From NCBI RefSeq assembly GCF_900168065.1, contig NZ_FUZZ01000003.1, positions 558,001 through 622,000 on the forward strand: DNA of 64,000 nt, given 5' to 3'. The notes beneath the pieces are model-generated. The model was given only the letters and a program-made list of their open reading frames with translations. It did no database searches and was not told the DNA's origin. The position numbers were made by a program, and so were the translations under genes. Below, in pieces: positions 50,711-60,338 of the stretch (the first letter of the stretch is position 1; every line of letters begins with the position of its first letter). The DNA comes from Chitinophaga ginsengisegetis (GTDB lineage: Bacteria > Bacteroidota > Bacteroidia > Chitinophagales > Chitinophagaceae).

Positions 50711-53197
50711 TTAAAACGGATACCCGATGGCAATGTTGAGAATAAGATTCTTTTTGCGCCAGTCAGGATCGCCAAAATTTATTTTATCAAACACCCAGCG
50801 TTCATTTTCCGGCAGGTAAGGAATGCGGAAGGGAATAGCCAGATCGAGGCGTACTACCACAATAGAAGCATCAATGCGTAGGCCCACACCACCGCCAACG
50901 GCAATGTCTTTATAAAAAGTATTGAAGGCGAATTTGCTGCCTGGTTTGTCCGGTACCTCTTTCTGCAACCAGATGTTACCCGCGTCTACAAAGGCGGCCA
51001 CATTGAACACACTGGCTACGTGTACACGCAGCTCGGAGTTGAATTCCAGTTTGATATCGCCGGCTTCATTGGCCAGCAGGGCTGAAGTATCCACGGCAGG
51101 ATTGTGATATGATCCAGGGCCGAGAGTACGTGCCCGGAACGCCCTGATGCTGCTGCTACCACCTGTGAAAAACTGTTTTACAAAAGGCAGGGTGGATGAG
51201 TTACCGTATGGCAAACCATAGCCGAGTAACAGGCGGTTTACCCATTGTTTACCTTTGCCCAACTGCCAGTAGTGGCGCGCCTCCGCAGTGAATCGTTCAT
51301 ATTGCGCAAATGAATTTCCAAGTAATGTTTTTTGCCCGGTATCATTTTTTGGAATGATTAACCCGGCTATGTTGCCTGAGATATCTATATTCCCACTCAG
51401 GTAGAAGCTGTGCACCCGGTTGGCCTGCTGGTTATTGTAGGTGATGGTGTAGTTGCCGCCCAGGATAAATTGTTTTTCAATAGCGTTGCGCTGACTCGGA
51501 TCGTTTGCCAGGATACTGTCGTATGCCGGTGTTGTTTTGGTAGGCAGCACATATGTAAGCGCCACCGGCGCAAAGATATGACTCAGGTATTGTGTCCGTT
51601 GCCAGAGGTATTGCAGCTGCAGCGTGTACGCGTTAAGGTTATACAGGTCTGCACGGCTGTACAGTTCATAGCTGGCGCTTATTCTTGTTTTAGGCACATA
51701 GGGGGTACGGATATTCAGTCCGCGGAAGGGCGTAATGAACCGCGGGAAAGTAACGGCTACTTCTGCGCCGAGGCCATATGAATTAGATCCGCCTGCGTTT
51801 TTATTGCCGGTTTGCCACTCCAACCCGCCACGTAACCCGATTTCCAGCAATGCCGCAGAATGCAGCCAGTTGCGGTTTTTAGCGGTTATCTGTATCTGTG
51901 ATCCAATGAACCCGTTAGATTTAGACGTACCGCGTAATTCTGTTTGAAGAGAACGACGCTTATAGGGGGTGAGGAAAAGCTTTGCATCGAGCCAGCCGCT
52001 GTCGAGCGCCACCCGGTTATTCACCATCGCCCTGTAGTTGCTGGCCTGGGAAGTATCACGGGAATAGGTACTATCGCGCCGGTTCAAATTTCTGCCGGAA
52101 GCATCCCGTCGACGGGAGCTGTCCCTGGTGCTGGTGACATTTGGGCTGCCTCCTACCAGGTTGTGAACAGAGGTATCGCGTACCGGCGAAAACTGTCCTT
52201 TTACAAATTTGAATACGCCCAGGTTAATCAGCCTTTGCAACGTAATATTATGTGAGCTCAGACGATACAAACTATCCGGCCGTAAAAACACGGACCGGTC
52301 AAATGCGGATGATTTGAACCGGTGGGCGGAATCCACAATATAAATGCCTTTGTATCTTATAGGAGTTCCCTGTGTAGAAGCGGAGTCGTTGTCCAGCGAG
52401 TAGTCAGGGAATAGCACTATGTCGTGCATCCTGTAAGGGCGAAGCGCTGCCAGGGGTGTGTTGTCCTTTATCTTCACAAACAGATCTACGGTACCGCTAT
52501 TGGTACTATCTACCTGTACCAGTAAATAATCGGGAGTAAAATAATAATAGCCTTGTTCTTTTAATGCAGCGTGTATGCGTTCCCGTTCGGCCTTGATTGA
52601 ATCGAGCGAATAATTGGCGCCGATGATCAATGAACTTTCCGGTTTGGTATAAGTAACCGTTTTACCGATGGCGCTACTATCTGTTAAATAGGTGACGCTT
52701 TTAATAGTGTACCGGTGATTGGGCGTAGCGGTGTACTTCATGGAAGCTTTTTTCTTACCGGATAATTTAACGGCAGAAGTAACCCCGGCCTGGAAATAGC
52801 CGTTATCCACGAGGTATTCTTCCAGCACCTGTGAAGTGTAGTCGGGTTTGGCCTGGCTTAGTAAAACGGGCGGTTCCCCCCACTTTTTGCGCAGCAGGTA
52901 ATTCAATCCTTTTCCCTTAGGTTCATTGCCTAAATTATAGAGCCACAGTTTTATGGGCATACCGAGGAATTTACGGTTCCTGTTGGGACGGATTCTTTTA
53001 TCCATTCCTTCCATCAGGGAACTATAATCCTTCGGTCTTTTTTTAGCAATACTATCAGTGATCCATTTTACTTCGCTCCCAGTATATAGCCGGTCTCCTT
53101 CGGGTACGGTACGCGTGGTACTGCAGGAGCTGATTACCAGGTATACCAGGCAAAACAGGCTACAGCAAATGATGATATGGCTATTTACTTTTCGCAT
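50711..53197 (-). CDS. tamL: Outer-membrane assembly lipoprotein TamL (BamA/TamA superfamily)
   Basis: The start at 53197 (M-R-K-V-N-S-H) gives 828 residues and a lipobox S-S-C at about residues 23-25, followed by S-T-T-R-T-V-P-E-G-D-R-L-Y. POTRA-like repeats take up the first half, and an Omp85-type 16-strand barrel the second, with R-A-F-R-A-R-T-L-G-P-G-S-Y as the L6 (V/I-R-G-[FY]-like) loop. In Bacteroidota this lipid-anchored TamA relative pairs with TamB. Here its start lies inside the end of tamB (17-base overlap), so the two are translationally coupled. They help insert outer-membrane proteins or move lipids. Confidence 0.9.
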   Translation of the reverse strand: MRKVNSHIIICCSLFCLVYLVISSCSTTRTVPEGDRLYTGSEVKWITDSIAKKRPKDYSSLMEGMDKRIRPNRNRKFLGMPIKLWLYNLGNEPKGKGLNYLLRKKWGEPPVLLSQAKPDYTSQVLEEYLVDNGYFQAGVTSAVKLSGKKKASMKYTATPNHRYTIKSVTYLTDSSAIGKTVTYTKPESSLIIGANYSLDSIKAERERIHAALKEQGYYYFTPDYLLVQVDSTNSGTVDLFVKIKDNTPLAALRPYRMHDIVLFPDYSLDNDSASTQGTPIRYKGIYIVDSAHRFKSSAFDRSVFLRPDSLYRLSSHNITLQRLINLGVFKFVKGQFSPVRDTSVHNLVGGSPNVTSTRDSSRRRDASGRNLNRRDSTYSRDTSQASNYRAMVNNRVALDSGWLDAKLFLTPYKRRSLQTELRGTSKSNGFIGSQIQITAKNRNWLHSAALLEIGLRGGLEWQTGNKNAGGSNSYGLGAEVAVTFPRFITPFRGLNIRTPYVPKTRISASYELYSRADLYNLNAYTLQLQYLWQRTQYLSHIFAPVALTYVLPTKTTPAYDSILANDPSQRNAIEKQFILGGNYTITYNNQQANRVHSFYLSGNIDISGNIAGLIIPKNDTGQKTLLGNSFAQYERFTAEARHYWQLGKGKQWVNRLLLGYGLPYGNSSTLPFVKQFFTGGSSSIRAFRARTLGPGSYHNPAVDTSALLANEAGDIKLEFNSELRVHVASVFNVAAFVDAGNIWLQKEVPDKPGSKFAFNTFYKDIAVGGGVGLRIDASIVVVRLDLAIPFRIPYLPENERWVFDKINFGDPDWRKKNLILNIAIGYPF

Positions 53198-56100
53198 CAG
53201 GCGTTGTCGTATTTTTATCGTCTTTCTTATTTTTTTTGTTGTCGCGGAGTTTCTGTTTTTTAGATTCAGATTTTGACCGCTGCAAAATTTCACGGAATTC
53301 ATCGTAGTCCATGATCAGTGCAAAAGCTACTCCTGTTTCCACTACCTGTCCTTCCAGCACAGTTTGGCTATCGTTGCGCTGATATACTCTTATCCGGTAA
53401 CGTCCGTCGCGGGTAAGTTTATATTCCACAGAGATATCGCCGATCAGGGAGCTGGCGTTTTGCTGGTTTCCCTGCAACATGATATTGGAACCAACAGAAA
53501 CGGTTAAACGATCGTTGAATAACTGTTTGGAGGCGCCCACTTTCAGATTGGTAGACTCCTGTGCAGTGCCGGTGGAATAATCTTCCTGGTTCTGCAAATC
53601 GAAGTTAAGATCCACCCCTTTGATCAGGTTGCCCGCCATGTTATTGAGCTGTTGTGAAAGTATTTTACTTACACTGTTTTTCGCCGCCTGTCCTACTCCC
53701 CCGCCGGTGCCGCCATCGAGTGTATTCATAGGATCATCCGGAATAAAGGAGTTCAGCACCAGCAGTCCCATCACCTGTTTATTCAGCTCAGAGGGCACCT
53801 GGTTAATTTGTTTCAGGCGGTTATACGGTGTTCCATTCAGCGTATTCCGGTCTTTCTCTGCCAGGTCCAGGCGGAAGCTGATATCCGGCTTCATCAGGTT
53901 GCCTTTGATCATCAGGTACACCTGGAATGGCATCCGTTGTTTATAGGTATTGCGTTGCTCGGCAGACATGCTCTGGAGCTGGTCTGCCACCAGATCGTAC
54001 GCAGGAGCGTTCACCGTGTATTTGGCGGTGATATCCAGATCTGCGCTGGTAGCGTCTCCATTGAAGGATACGAAGCTGCCTTTTTCTATATCGAAGGAGC
54101 GTTTAATGAGCTGGTTCAGCGACATCTCATATTTACCTTCCGTTATTTCATAGCGGCCGGTAAGACTTAGTTTACTGCTGGGATCCAGCGTGGCGTTGAT
54201 GCTGGCGGTACCTTTCGCCTGTACATAATCACCATTTTGTGAGTCGATAATAATTTTAAGAACAGATTCCGGCGTAATATCGAGGTTACCGGACAGGAAC
54301 ATGCCTTTTAACCGCGTGGTTTTAAACCGGAGGCTGTCTTCACGGGCCAGCAGTGCGGAATCGACAGGGTTGGATTTATCCACAAATTCTATCACGCCTT
54401 CCCTGTTGGCGAGTCCTGGCTCTTCCTGTGGGAGCGTCATGGTAACGCTGGATTTGTCGCGCAGCTTTACAATGGCATCAATTCTTGGCAGATCAAGCGT
54501 ACCGCGGATCTTCACTTTACTATCTATATAAGCAGGGCCATAAATCCATTGATCCGGGCTTTGTTGCCGGCCAAGTGCCATGAAGTTATCGGCGGTAACA
54601 TCGAGGTTAAAGCTATACCGTGTAAAGTTCCTGGTATTGATGCGGCCATCTACTACCAGCTCGTTATTGGCGCTGTCGGCTATTACCAGGTTATTCAACA
54701 GTATACCTCTTTCGTCTATCACAATATCTTCATCCGGCAGGTGGAAAGTGCTGCCAATCATGGTTACCATGCCGGCGGCATTATCAAAGTGCAGGCTTCC
54801 CAATACTTTGGGGGCAGAAGGAGTACCAGTAATATTGAACTGCCCGGTAGCGTTGCCGGACATTTTAGTCACGCTGCCCATAGTGAAAGGCTCCAGTGAG
54901 GCAATGCTTAGTTTGTTGATATCAAGCTGGGCGTTGATGGTTGTGTCGTAGGTACCATCTACTTTTATATCATTATCGTTACCGGTTAATCCGGCTGTAA
55001 GTTTATATTGACCGGGGCCACTGTTTTCTACATTGGCATCCAGTGTTCCCATGCGTGTATTCTTCACCGTTAGACTGTCTACTTTCAGTGTGGCGTGGAT
55101 CAGTGGCGACTGGTTCCAGTTCCTGACCGTGGCTTCCGCATTGAGGGTACCGTTGGCCAGCAGCGTGTCTGTTGCCAGCAGTGCGGTAATAGTAGATAAT
55201 TTGAAATTGGCAATGTTGGCCTGGAGGGCGGGAACCGTGCTGGTATCCGGCCGGGTCACGATCTGGATGGACTGATCGCCCTGCGACAGTTTGATATTTG
55301 CGGTATCCGGCGCGCCGTTCTTCATCCTGAGAATATTGTTTTCTGCTACCGTCCATTCCTGTTTATTCAGCAGCAGTCCGGGTTTAAGGGACAGCTGCAT
55401 AGCATTCTCTTTCAGGAAGGTGAAAATGCCGCCCAGTTTATATTTGGGCTGCCTTTTAATATCATCCAGCACAACGTCAAAATCAACCACGCCGGTATTG
55501 GCATACGCTGTGAGATAAGTGTGTTGCAGCGGGAAGGAAGGATGCGCCATACGAGCCAGTGAAACCCCAAGCCGCATAGAAGTATCCAGGATAGAAACGC
55601 CCATACGCAGACTGTCGACCTGCAGGGAATCATAATTAACTTTCGGAAGATATGCATTTGCGATGAACAGGCTGCTGTCGCTGTTAAGGCGGCCATTCAT
55701 CACCAATGGCACTTCCATGCGCAGTGTTGGGATCATCTGCTGAAAACTCTTTGGCCATTGCAAAGAAGCATTCCATTGCAGTGATTGTCCGCCGGGAACC
55801 TGCACAATAACGCCCGAATCGGCCGGCAGCAATGGCTTGCTGATAATGTTGGCGAATGCAGAGCCCACCTTTGTATAATCGATATGGCCGTTGGCGCTGA
55901 TCAGGCCAAACGGACTTTTTAAAGTAAGGTATTGCTGATCTTTATATTCGGCTATCAGGGAGATACTGTCCAGCGGAAATACCTGTCCCTGTGTGGCGAT
56001 CTGCCATTTTGTTAAAAAGGCATTGCCTTCAATGCGCTGTGGTTCTATACTGTTAAAATCTGCCAGGAGATTTCCCCGTATAGTTAATGGTTCTGTATAC

Positions 56101-58265
56101 CAGTGGGTAGCATAAAGATCGGCTTTAGCCACTTCCATATTTACTTTCAGCCCCTGGATGGTAGTATCCACCAGTTGCCCGCTGATATCGAAAGTGGCGG
56201 TGATGCTGCTATCCGCACTTTCGCCCTGTGCTTCAAAGTCGCCTTTGTTGATACCGGCAACTACACTTACATCATGATACGTATAGGCGTTATAGGTAGC
56301 TTCATCCAGTTGTGCGGTGGCTTTGGCCACCATTTGTTTTAACGTATAGCCCTCACCGGTAGCGCTCAGTTTTCCGGACATCCAGCCGTAGGTGGTATCG
56401 TATAGCATGGCGCCGGGGTTTACGCGGAAGTAGGGAATACTGATGGTATAGCTGCTGCGGATGCTGTCGGTGATATTAACGAGATGCGCATTGATATTCG
56501 CATTGGCGGTTTCGCTTTTCAGCTGCAGTTGGGTAACCAGGTCTTTCATGCCGCCTTTGAACATACCGGTAATCAGCATGTTTTCCGGCAGGCGTGGTGT
56601 ATCTGGCAGTGTACCGGCCGGCAGCCAGGCGCGCAATGGTTTGTTTCCTGTTTGTATATGAAGTGTAGGAAGATTGGCACTGAGGCGGTCCGGATCTGTA
56701 GCATGGAACACCTGGCCATTGTCTGTTTTAATCAGGTTGCCTTCGTGATCGTTGACATAAAGCTGTTTAATATTCAGTTCTCCCAGGTTTCCTTTTAGTA
56801 TAGCCGCCAGCGTTAGTTGTTTATTCCAGAGCTGGTCGAATGATTTATTTTTGCGGGCATCAGGAACAAAAGGCAGCCACTCTCCCAGTGCTATATGCAC
56901 GGAATCGAGATTGGCATCCAGTCCGAGTTGATCGAGGTGGTCGGAAATGCCTGACCAGGAAGGGACTGTTACAATGATCTGTTTGCGGAAGATGCTTTTA
57001 TTGGTTTGCAGCAGGAAATTGCGCAGCGCCAGTGTATACGGCGTAAACAATACGTCCATATTGGCTTTGCGGATCGTAAAGCCGGACTTATCCCGGGCAG
57101 TTAATGACTTTATACCCACCATAATGCTATCGGGCTTATAGCGGATATTATTGATTTTACTGGAGAAGCGGGTCAGGAACAGGTGATTATAGTCAGGATC
57201 TGGTCCGGCGGCCTTTGGAGCCGGGCCGCCGTTATCGTAGCGTAAAGCCAGCTTATCAAGATTTACCTGGGTGGCAAATACCTGCCATGTATTTGGTGTG
57301 GTGTCGTTTGGTGTGGCAGGAACGGAATCTTTTCCGGGCACCATCATCACCAAACCGGTGGTATTGCTGATGGAGAGATCTCCTACCTGTATCCGGGTGG
57401 AGTCCTGGTCCAGGTTGCTGTTCCGTAATTGGAGGGCGCCTATTTTCCAGGCGGTAGTAATACCGGAGCCTTCATCTGTATACAGGAAATTACTGTTATT
57501 GATCTGTAGTTTTTTCAGGAGCAGGTGCAGGGATGCGCTGCTGGTATCAGCAGGTGGCGGCGGCGGAGCGGCTGATGTAATAGCCGGAGGTATATATTGT
57601 TGCCGGAAAAAGCCTTTCAGTCCATCGAGGGTAATACCCCTGAATGCGTAAATGCCATCATCTATGAGCAGGTCGTCCGGATCAACATGCAAGCTATCCC
57701 AGGTGAGTATGGCAGACATGCCACCCTGGGCATCGGCATAGCTTACTTTCACTTTACGGAATGAGATGTCTTTCAGCCGGTATTGTAAGGTGGTACCGGT
57801 TTCCGGCGCCAGGGTATCTTTTTTACCGGAGGGTGTCACAAACGCATCTACCGCAAACTGGTAATTAAAAGCGGAATCGCCGGGATGCCGGTATACATTT
57901 ACCAGTAAGGTGTCCCATTCCAGTTTATCTATTTTCAGTTCATTACTGATCAGTGACAGCAGGTTGTAATGTACCCTGAGGGAACCGGTGTAGAAAAGGG
58001 CCTGGTTGGAGGTATCGGCTACATATACATTACGCAGTTCCAGGTACTGCCAGCCACGTGCGCGCAGGTAGCCGATCTGCACTTTTGTGTGCAGTTTCTT
58101 CCGCAGGTATAGTTCTCCCTGTTCTCTTAAATAATTCTGGACGCCGTTCAGTTGTAATAATAAAACAGCCATTACGGGCAATAGGAGCACCGCAACAATA
58201 ATCCATATAAGCCATCGCCACCAGGGGCGGCCGTGTTTTTCTCCGGTTTCTGCTGGTTCTGTCAC
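53181..58265 (-). CDS. tamB: Translocation and assembly module protein TamB
   Basis: This very large protein has 1694 residues, one N-terminal signal anchor (about residues 17-38) and a long beta-taco/AsmA-like repeat body. The C-terminal TamB domain (about residues 1250-1620) ends with D-L-D-I-T-A-K-Y-T-V-N-A-P and P-D-I-S-F-R-L-D-L. The extreme C terminus is Lys/Asp-rich and hydrophilic, longer than in many TamB. It spans from the inner membrane to TamL in the outer membrane and is thought to carry phospholipids or assist barrel insertion. It is the first gene of the tamB-tamL operon. Confidence 0.92.
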   Translation of the reverse strand: MTEPAETGEKHGRPWWRWLIWIIVAVLLLPVMAVLLLQLNGVQNYLREQGELYLRKKLHTKVQIGYLRARGWQYLELRNVYVADTSNQALFYTGSLRVHYNLLSLISNELKIDKLEWDTLLVNVYRHPGDSAFNYQFAVDAFVTPSGKKDTLAPETGTTLQYRLKDISFRKVKVSYADAQGGMSAILTWDSLHVDPDDLLIDDGIYAFRGITLDGLKGFFRQQYIPPAITSAAPPPPPADTSSASLHLLLKKLQINNSNFLYTDEGSGITTAWKIGALQLRNSNLDQDSTRIQVGDLSISNTTGLVMMVPGKDSVPATPNDTTPNTWQVFATQVNLDKLALRYDNGGPAPKAAGPDPDYNHLFLTRFSSKINNIRYKPDSIMVGIKSLTARDKSGFTIRKANMDVLFTPYTLALRNFLLQTNKSIFRKQIIVTVPSWSGISDHLDQLGLDANLDSVHIALGEWLPFVPDARKNKSFDQLWNKQLTLAAILKGNLGELNIKQLYVNDHEGNLIKTDNGQVFHATDPDRLSANLPTLHIQTGNKPLRAWLPAGTLPDTPRLPENMLITGMFKGGMKDLVTQLQLKSETANANINAHLVNITDSIRSSYTISIPYFRVNPGAMLYDTTYGWMSGKLSATGEGYTLKQMVAKATAQLDEATYNAYTYHDVSVVAGINKGDFEAQGESADSSITATFDISGQLVDTTIQGLKVNMEVAKADLYATHWYTEPLTIRGNLLADFNSIEPQRIEGNAFLTKWQIATQGQVFPLDSISLIAEYKDQQYLTLKSPFGLISANGHIDYTKVGSAFANIISKPLLPADSGVIVQVPGGQSLQWNASLQWPKSFQQMIPTLRMEVPLVMNGRLNSDSSLFIANAYLPKVNYDSLQVDSLRMGVSILDTSMRLGVSLARMAHPSFPLQHTYLTAYANTGVVDFDVVLDDIKRQPKYKLGGIFTFLKENAMQLSLKPGLLLNKQEWTVAENNILRMKNGAPDTANIKLSQGDQSIQIVTRPDTSTVPALQANIANFKLSTITALLATDTLLANGTLNAEATVRNWNQSPLIHATLKVDSLTVKNTRMGTLDANVENSGPGQYKLTAGLTGNDNDIKVDGTYDTTINAQLDINKLSIASLEPFTMGSVTKMSGNATGQFNITGTPSAPKVLGSLHFDNAAGMVTMIGSTFHLPDEDIVIDERGILLNNLVIADSANNELVVDGRINTRNFTRYSFNLDVTADNFMALGRQQSPDQWIYGPAYIDSKVKIRGTLDLPRIDAIVKLRDKSSVTMTLPQEEPGLANREGVIEFVDKSNPVDSALLAREDSLRFKTTRLKGMFLSGNLDITPESVLKIIIDSQNGDYVQAKGTASINATLDPSSKLSLTGRYEITEGKYEMSLNQLIKRSFDIEKGSFVSFNGDATSADLDITAKYTVNAPAYDLVADQLQSMSAEQRNTYKQRMPFQVYLMIKGNLMKPDISFRLDLAEKDRNTLNGTPYNRLKQINQVPSELNKQVMGLLVLNSFIPDDPMNTLDGGTGGGVGQAAKNSVSKILSQQLNNMAGNLIKGVDLNFDLQNQEDYSTGTAQESTNLKVGASKQLFNDRLTVSVGSNIMLQGNQQNASSLIGDISVEYKLTRDGRYRIRVYQRNDSQTVLEGQVVETGVAFALIMDYDEFREILQRSKSESKKQKLRDNKKNKKDDKNTTTPDAKSK

Positions 58266-58277
58266 TATGATATATTA

Positions 58278-58306
58278 CAAAAGTAAATTACTGAATATAA
58301 ACGCAA
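58278..58306 (-). promoter_or_regulatory. Promoter of tamB-tamL
   Basis: On the minus strand TTG (58304-58306), an 18-base spacer and TACTTTTG (58278-58285) fit the Bacteroidota consensus. It lies 13 bases before the tamB start, so the leader would be very short or absent. Confidence 0.55.
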
Positions 58307-58534
58307 AAGCGTGCTTATGGTTTACTTTACCGGCAGGATAGTGCAACCGGGCGCTTGCCTGCGGGGTACAACAAAATCCATACCTCAGGAGTACCGGGAA
58401 TAAATAGTAATTGCAAGAATACATTAAATACGGTAACGGACATACTTTTTTTGGTGCAGAAACAGAATGGGGTGAGTAGTAATATGCACAGATTGGCGAA
58501 AAGAAAATGGATCGGACGGGTTGGTTTTTATTAC

Positions 58535-59383
58535 TTAGTTATCCTGATTCAGGGCATTTTTATCTTCTTTTTCAAGTCGTTTTTTAACTTTATCCACATC
58601 TTCTGCCGGAGGGAGACTTTCCGGTTTTACACCTCTTTCGAGAAGTACATTTCTGACGGCAGTATTGTTATCGACATGTTCTTCTGTAATATCAACTTCT
58701 CCTTTCAGATCTTTTTCTACTACATTATGGCTGGTAATTTCCGCTGCGAGGTCTTTTGCTTTAATAGTAATGGTGGGAAGGAAATCTGCCAGGGCTCTGT
58801 TTTCCGGAACAATCAGTTTTCTCTTCATATCGCGGGTGGTAAATCCGCCGAAAAGGGCTTCATCGCCTTTGGACCGGATCCTGGCAAATCCTTTATCGTC
58901 CACTCCTCTTTCGTAAATAATACCAGATAGGACCTTTTCTGACTTCGATAGTTTTTCCCGGGCATTGAGGCGGTCAATATCCAGTAATCTTTTTTCAACG
59001 ATTTCCTGTTTGCGGGTTTGTACGGCGAAGTAGGTTTGTGCAAACGCAATCGGATCTTTTTGGGTATCGCCACTTTGAGCAATCAGGTAGCAGGCGTAAC
59101 GGGTAAGGGCGATATCCTGAAGCTGTCTTTGGCCACCTTTAGGAACAGGTATCGATTTCGTGATGTCACGAAAATGATCGGAGACGACAATTCCACTGTT
59201 TTCGCAGGAATTTTTGGCCTTTTCAATGACTTTGAAAAAGTTTTCCCATCTCAGGTATCCAAGAATTTGTTGCAATTCCCTGGCGCTCCAGCATTCAATA
59301 CCTTTGTGTTCATAACAAGCCTGCTCAAATTGTTTAAACAGTGCTTCAATCAATTCTTTTTTTATGAAAAAGTGTTTATTCAT
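58535..59383 (-). CDS. dinD: DinD-like DNA-damage-inducible protein
   Basis: The start at 59383 (M-N-K-H-F-F-I-K-K) gives 282 residues; a start eight codons earlier would run through an operator-like repeat. The BRO-N-like N-terminal region (W-S-A-R-E-L-Q-Q-I-L-G-Y and W-E-N-F) and D-I-A-L-T-R-Y-A-C-Y-L-I-A-Q match the DinD family, as does R-S-K-G-D-E-A-L-F-G-G. E. coli DinD is induced by SOS and inhibits RecA filament reactions. It is a single gene here and often rides in mobile regions, although base composition is similar to its surroundings. Confidence 0.88.
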   Translation of the reverse strand: MNKHFFIKKELIEALFKQFEQACYEHKGIECWSARELQQILGYLRWENFFKVIEKAKNSCENSGIVVSDHFRDITKSIPVPKGGQRQLQDIALTRYACYLIAQSGDTQKDPIAFAQTYFAVQTRKQEIVEKRLLDIDRLNAREKLSKSEKVLSGIIYERGVDDKGFARIRSKGDEALFGGFTTRDMKRKLIVPENRALADFLPTITIKAKDLAAEITSHNVVEKDLKGEVDITEEHVDNNTAVRNVLLERGVKPESLPPAEDVDKVKKRLEKEDKNALNQDN

Positions 59384-59385
59384 CT

Positions 59386-59407
59386 CACAACATTGTGATA
59401 CGCACAA
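59386..59407. promoter_or_regulatory. Operator-like triple repeat before dinD
   Basis: CACAA (59386-59390), TTGTG (59393-59397) and CACAA (59403-59407) alternate, giving two overlapping inverted repeats with 2- and 5-base gaps immediately before the start codon. A repressor bound here would block translation initiation or transcription. It does not match a known LexA box. Confidence 0.35.
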
Positions 59408-59473
59408 TATACCGAAGCCACAACAGCAGCAGGTTAACGAAACTTAAACATTCTCACTTTGAAAGAAATTTAA

Positions 59474-60085
59474 TTACTTTATTTCTGGCTTGTTCCGTTG
59501 GTTGAACCGGAAAATGTAATACTCCAGCTGATCCTTCTTCTCCTTGTCGGCCCTGAATTCATCGAGCAACACGCTGTCCTGTGGAAGGATATATTTTTTG
59601 AGATTGTAGGCAGATAGTTCCAGGATCTGCCCAGTCACCACATTCAGCACTTTTTTGAGCACGACGGGTGTGTTGATGCTGTTGGTAGTCATATCGGCCT
59701 GATTAATATAGCCCCGCGAAGGTTGAATACCATGTAGAGCATATATGCAGTAGTAGCCGATTTCCTGTAATTTATTGAGACCGTTGTCTTTGATGTAGAT
59801 ATTCTTTCCGTCGCAGAAGCCCCAGTAATTTTTCAGTTTGTGTTCCTGGCCGGCGCCATCCCGGAGCACCAGTTCATTTCTGTTGGCGAGCAGGTATATC
59901 TGCGCGGCCGAGCTGCGGTTTTTGATTACGAGGTCGCCTTCTTCCGAAGGATTATTTGATTGAAATTCCTCAAAGGTCTTGTACAGCCCTTTCTTTAGTT
60001 GAGGCGCATCGGTAATCAGCACATTTTGCCCCGTTACGGAGATGCCCAGCAACAGCAGGCTCCAAAAACACAACAGTTGTTTCAT
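59474..60085 (-). CDS. Exported protein of unknown function
   Basis: I do not recognise this 203-residue protein. It has a Sec signal peptide ending in V-T-G-Q. The mature part starts with a motif P-Q-L-K-K-G-L-Y-K-T-F-E-E-F seen in uncharacterised Bacteroidota secreted proteins, and later has N-Y-W-G-F-C-D-G-K-N-I-Y-I and G-Y-Y-C-I-Y. The C terminus is charged (D-K-E-K-K-D). There is no lipobox and no second membrane segment. It is a lone gene between dinD and the glutamate synthase operon. Confidence 0.7.
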   Translation of the reverse strand: MKQLLCFWSLLLLGISVTGQNVLITDAPQLKKGLYKTFEEFQSNNPSEEGDLVIKNRSSAAQIYLLANRNELVLRDGAGQEHKLKNYWGFCDGKNIYIKDNGLNKLQEIGYYCIYALHGIQPSRGYINQADMTTNSINTPVVLKKVLNVVTGQILELSAYNLKKYILPQDSVLLDEFRADKEKKDQLEYYIFRFNQRNKPEIK

Positions 60086-60243
60086 AATTTAACAAATGTA
60101 TTGGGTTTAGGGAGTGGCGATACCTGGAAATAGCTGAACACCTGCATTGTTTCTGCTGATGTTTGAATTATGTCTTTAAAACCCGGAGGAAAGGAGGTAT
60201 TGAACAGGAACAGGCTATTTCTGGGAGAGGATCCTGTCTTTTT

Positions 60244-60274
60244 AAAAAAATATAGGCCGGGTAAAAACCCGGCC
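60244..60274 (-). terminator. Terminator of the gltB-gltD operon
   Basis: GGCCGGGT (60255-60262) and ACCCGGCC (60267-60274) pair across four bases; on the minus strand the stem is followed by TATATTTTTTT. It lies 65 bases after the gltD stop. Confidence 0.88.
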
Positions 60275-60338
60275 CGGCTGAAGGTTACAACAAAATCTAA
60301 ACCTGCTTATGAGAAAAAATTTGATTTACATAATTGAA

